NCBI RefSeq assembly: GCF_001458415.1
Contig: NZ_CYSD01000039.1
Span: 1-64,000 of the forward strand
DNA: 64,000 bases
Direction: 5' to 3'
Origin: Tritonibacter multivorans
GTDB taxonomy: Bacteria > Pseudomonadota > Alphaproteobacteria > Rhodobacterales > Rhodobacteraceae
Part shown: positions 61,740 through 64,000 of the stretch, in pieces
Numbering within the stretch: the first letter of the stretch is position 1
Layout of the letters: every line of letters starts with the position of its first letter
Notes under the pieces: model-generated
Seen by the model: the letters and a program-made list of their open reading frames with translations, nothing else
Told to the model about the DNA's origin: nothing
Database searches by the model: none
Made by a program: the position numbers and the translations under genes

Positions 61740-62530
61740 TACTCGAACTCCCCCCCAAACTCTGGCCCAAATTCAGCCAGCCCCAGCACCGGGGTCGAGG
61801 GCACCGCCATATCGCGGCGCTCCATCGGATCGGCTTGAAAACCGTCCCGGCCCGCATCCACGGCACCGGCCATGGCGCGCGCCATCTGCACCGGATCGCC
61901 CGCCTTTGCCACAGCGGTGTTCAACAGCACCGCATCCATGCCCAGCTCCATCGCTTCGGCCGCATCGGACGGGCGGCCAATGCCCGCATCCACGACCAGC
62001 GGCACATCGGGGAAATGCGCCCGCATCGCCCGCAGCGCATCGGGATTGCGCAGGCCCTGACCGGACCCAATGGGCGCCCCCCAGGGCATCAGCACCTCGC
62101 AGCCCGCGTCGATCAGTTTCTCACCCACCACCAGATCGTCGGTCGTGTAGGGAAAGACCTGAAACCCGTCGTCGGTCAGGATCTTGGCGGCTTCGACCAG
62201 ACCAAAGACATCCGGCTGCAGGCTGTCGCCATGGCCAATGACCTCCAGCTTGATCCAGGGCGTGCCAAAGATCTCGCGTGCCATCTGCGCCGTGGTCACG
62301 GCCTCTTGGACGCTGTGGCAACCGGCTGTGTTGGGCAGAATGCGGCAGCCCAGATCACGCAGCAGGTCCCAAAACGCGGCGCCCGTGCCACCGGTGGTTT
62401 CACGGCGCAGCGATACGGTGATCACCTCGGCCCGGCTGACCTTGATCGCGTCCTGCAGGATCGCGGGCGAAGGGTACTGCGCGGTGCCCAGAAACAGGCG
62501 CGAGGATAGCTCTTCTCCGTAGAATTTCAT
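61739..62530 (-). CDS. thiG: Thiazole synthase
   Basis: ThiG barrel protein of 263 residues. The substrate lysine is in [10 protein letters not shown], and the phosphate-binding C-terminal part is [19 protein letters not shown] followed by [13 protein letters not shown]. Builds thiazole phosphate from deoxyxylulose phosphate, dehydroglycine and ThiS thiocarboxylate. Overlaps thiE by one base. Confidence 0.94.
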   Translation of the reverse strand: MKFYGEELSSRLFLGTAQYPSPAILQDAIKVSRAEVITVSLRRETTGGTGAAFWDLLRDLGCRILPNTAGCHSVQEAVTTAQMAREIFGTPWIKLEVIGHGDSLQPDVFGLVEAAKILTDDGFQVFPYTTDDLVVGEKLIDAGCEVLMPWGAPIGSGQGLRNPDALRAMRAHFPDVPLVVDAGIGRPSDAAEAMELGMDAVLLNTAVAKAGDPVQMARAMAGAVDAGRDGFQADPMERRDMAVPSTPVLGLAEFGPEFGGEFE

Positions 62531-62533
62531 CCC

Positions 62534-62727
62534 TCAGCCCCCCTGCATTGGCGCCAGCACTTCGAGCCGGTCGCCATCGTTCAGGGACTGGCCGTCGCGC
62601 GCATCGCGGGCCACGAACTGGCCGTTCAACGCGGTCGCCATGGCCGGACCTGCAAAGCCCAGCTCGACCAATGCGTCAGACAGCGTCGTTGCCGCAACCT
62701 CGCGCGGTTCGGAATTCACAATGATCT

Positions 62728-62731
<4 letters not shown>
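62534..62731 (-). CDS. thiS: Sulfur carrier protein ThiS
   Basis: Ubiquitin-fold sulfur carrier of 65 residues ending in the required diglycine (LAPMQGG). It starts MKIIVNSEPREVAATTLSDA. The start overlaps thiO by four bases and thiG begins three bases after its stop. Confidence 0.93.

Positions 62732-64000
<1,269 letters not shown>

Overview
The window comes from an alphaproteobacterium, most probably a marine member of the Roseobacter group (Rhodobacterales). Pointers are the high-GC coding style, several TRAP transporters, a Hint/RTX protein of the roseobacter kind, an aglEFGAK alpha-glucoside locus, glycine betaine monooxygenase, a dimethylglycine-dehydrogenase-like enzyme, and a dihydroxypropanesulfonate (DHPS) pathway. 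This is inferred from gene families; no rRNA or other taxonomic marker is present. I found no tRNA, rRNA, CRISPR array or intact insertion sequence.

Layout. 1-1350: the end of a mobile element, with the C-terminus of a P4/D5-type primase-helicase, a repeat-rich non-coding stretch and a fragment of a P4-type integrase. 1352-4790: a MarR regulator divergent from a three-gene TRAP transporter of unknown ligand. 5246-7132: a large RTX/Hint protein. 7248-20262: an IclR regulator divergent from a long operon (GMC oxidoreductase, TRAP transporter, DUF475 membrane protein, HpsN, HpsO, HpsP, universal stress protein, ComD, ComE, FMN 2-hydroxyacid dehydrogenase). 20263-27079: a palindromic repeat, a cobalamin riboswitch and btuB-btuF-btuC-btuD-cbiZ plus an unknown gene. 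27406-30533: a di-haem peroxidase and a GGDEF-EAL protein. 30543-39537: a GH1 beta-glucosidase and LacI regulator divergent from aglEFGAK. 39541-42343: a glutathione transferase and an FG-GAP/VCBS protein. 42577-45951: an AraC regulator and the glycine betaine monooxygenase pair gbcBA. 46125-52475: a chemotaxis block (triple CheW, CheD, CheR, seven-PAS soluble chemoreceptor). 53030-56488: a DEAD-box RNA helicase and a CofD-like protein. 56543-60089: a dimethylglycine/sarcosine-dehydrogenase-like enzyme and a LysR regulator. 60175-64000: the thiamine operon thiCOSGEF, with thiC running off the end.

How the genes work together. The sulfonate operon can be read as a route: TRAP uptake of DHPS, isomer interconversion by HpsO/HpsP, oxidation to sulfolactate by HpsN, oxidation to sulfopyruvate by the FMN enzyme, then ComDE decarboxylation to sulfoacetaldehyde. 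The desulfonating enzyme (Xsc) is not in the window. The GMC oxidoreductase and the DUF475 membrane protein are the unexplained members. gbcAB and the dimethylglycine-dehydrogenase-like gene would carry glycine betaine towards sarcosine and feed the C1 pool. The btu/cbiZ operon imports and remodels corrinoids under riboswitch control.

Most new interest lies in the extra enzymes of the sulfonate operon, the unknown gene after cbiZ, the orphan GAK-type CofD-like protein, the duplicated PAS modules of the soluble chemoreceptor beside a three-domain CheW, and the repeated operator-like palindromes upstream of the dimethylglycine-dehydrogenase-like gene.
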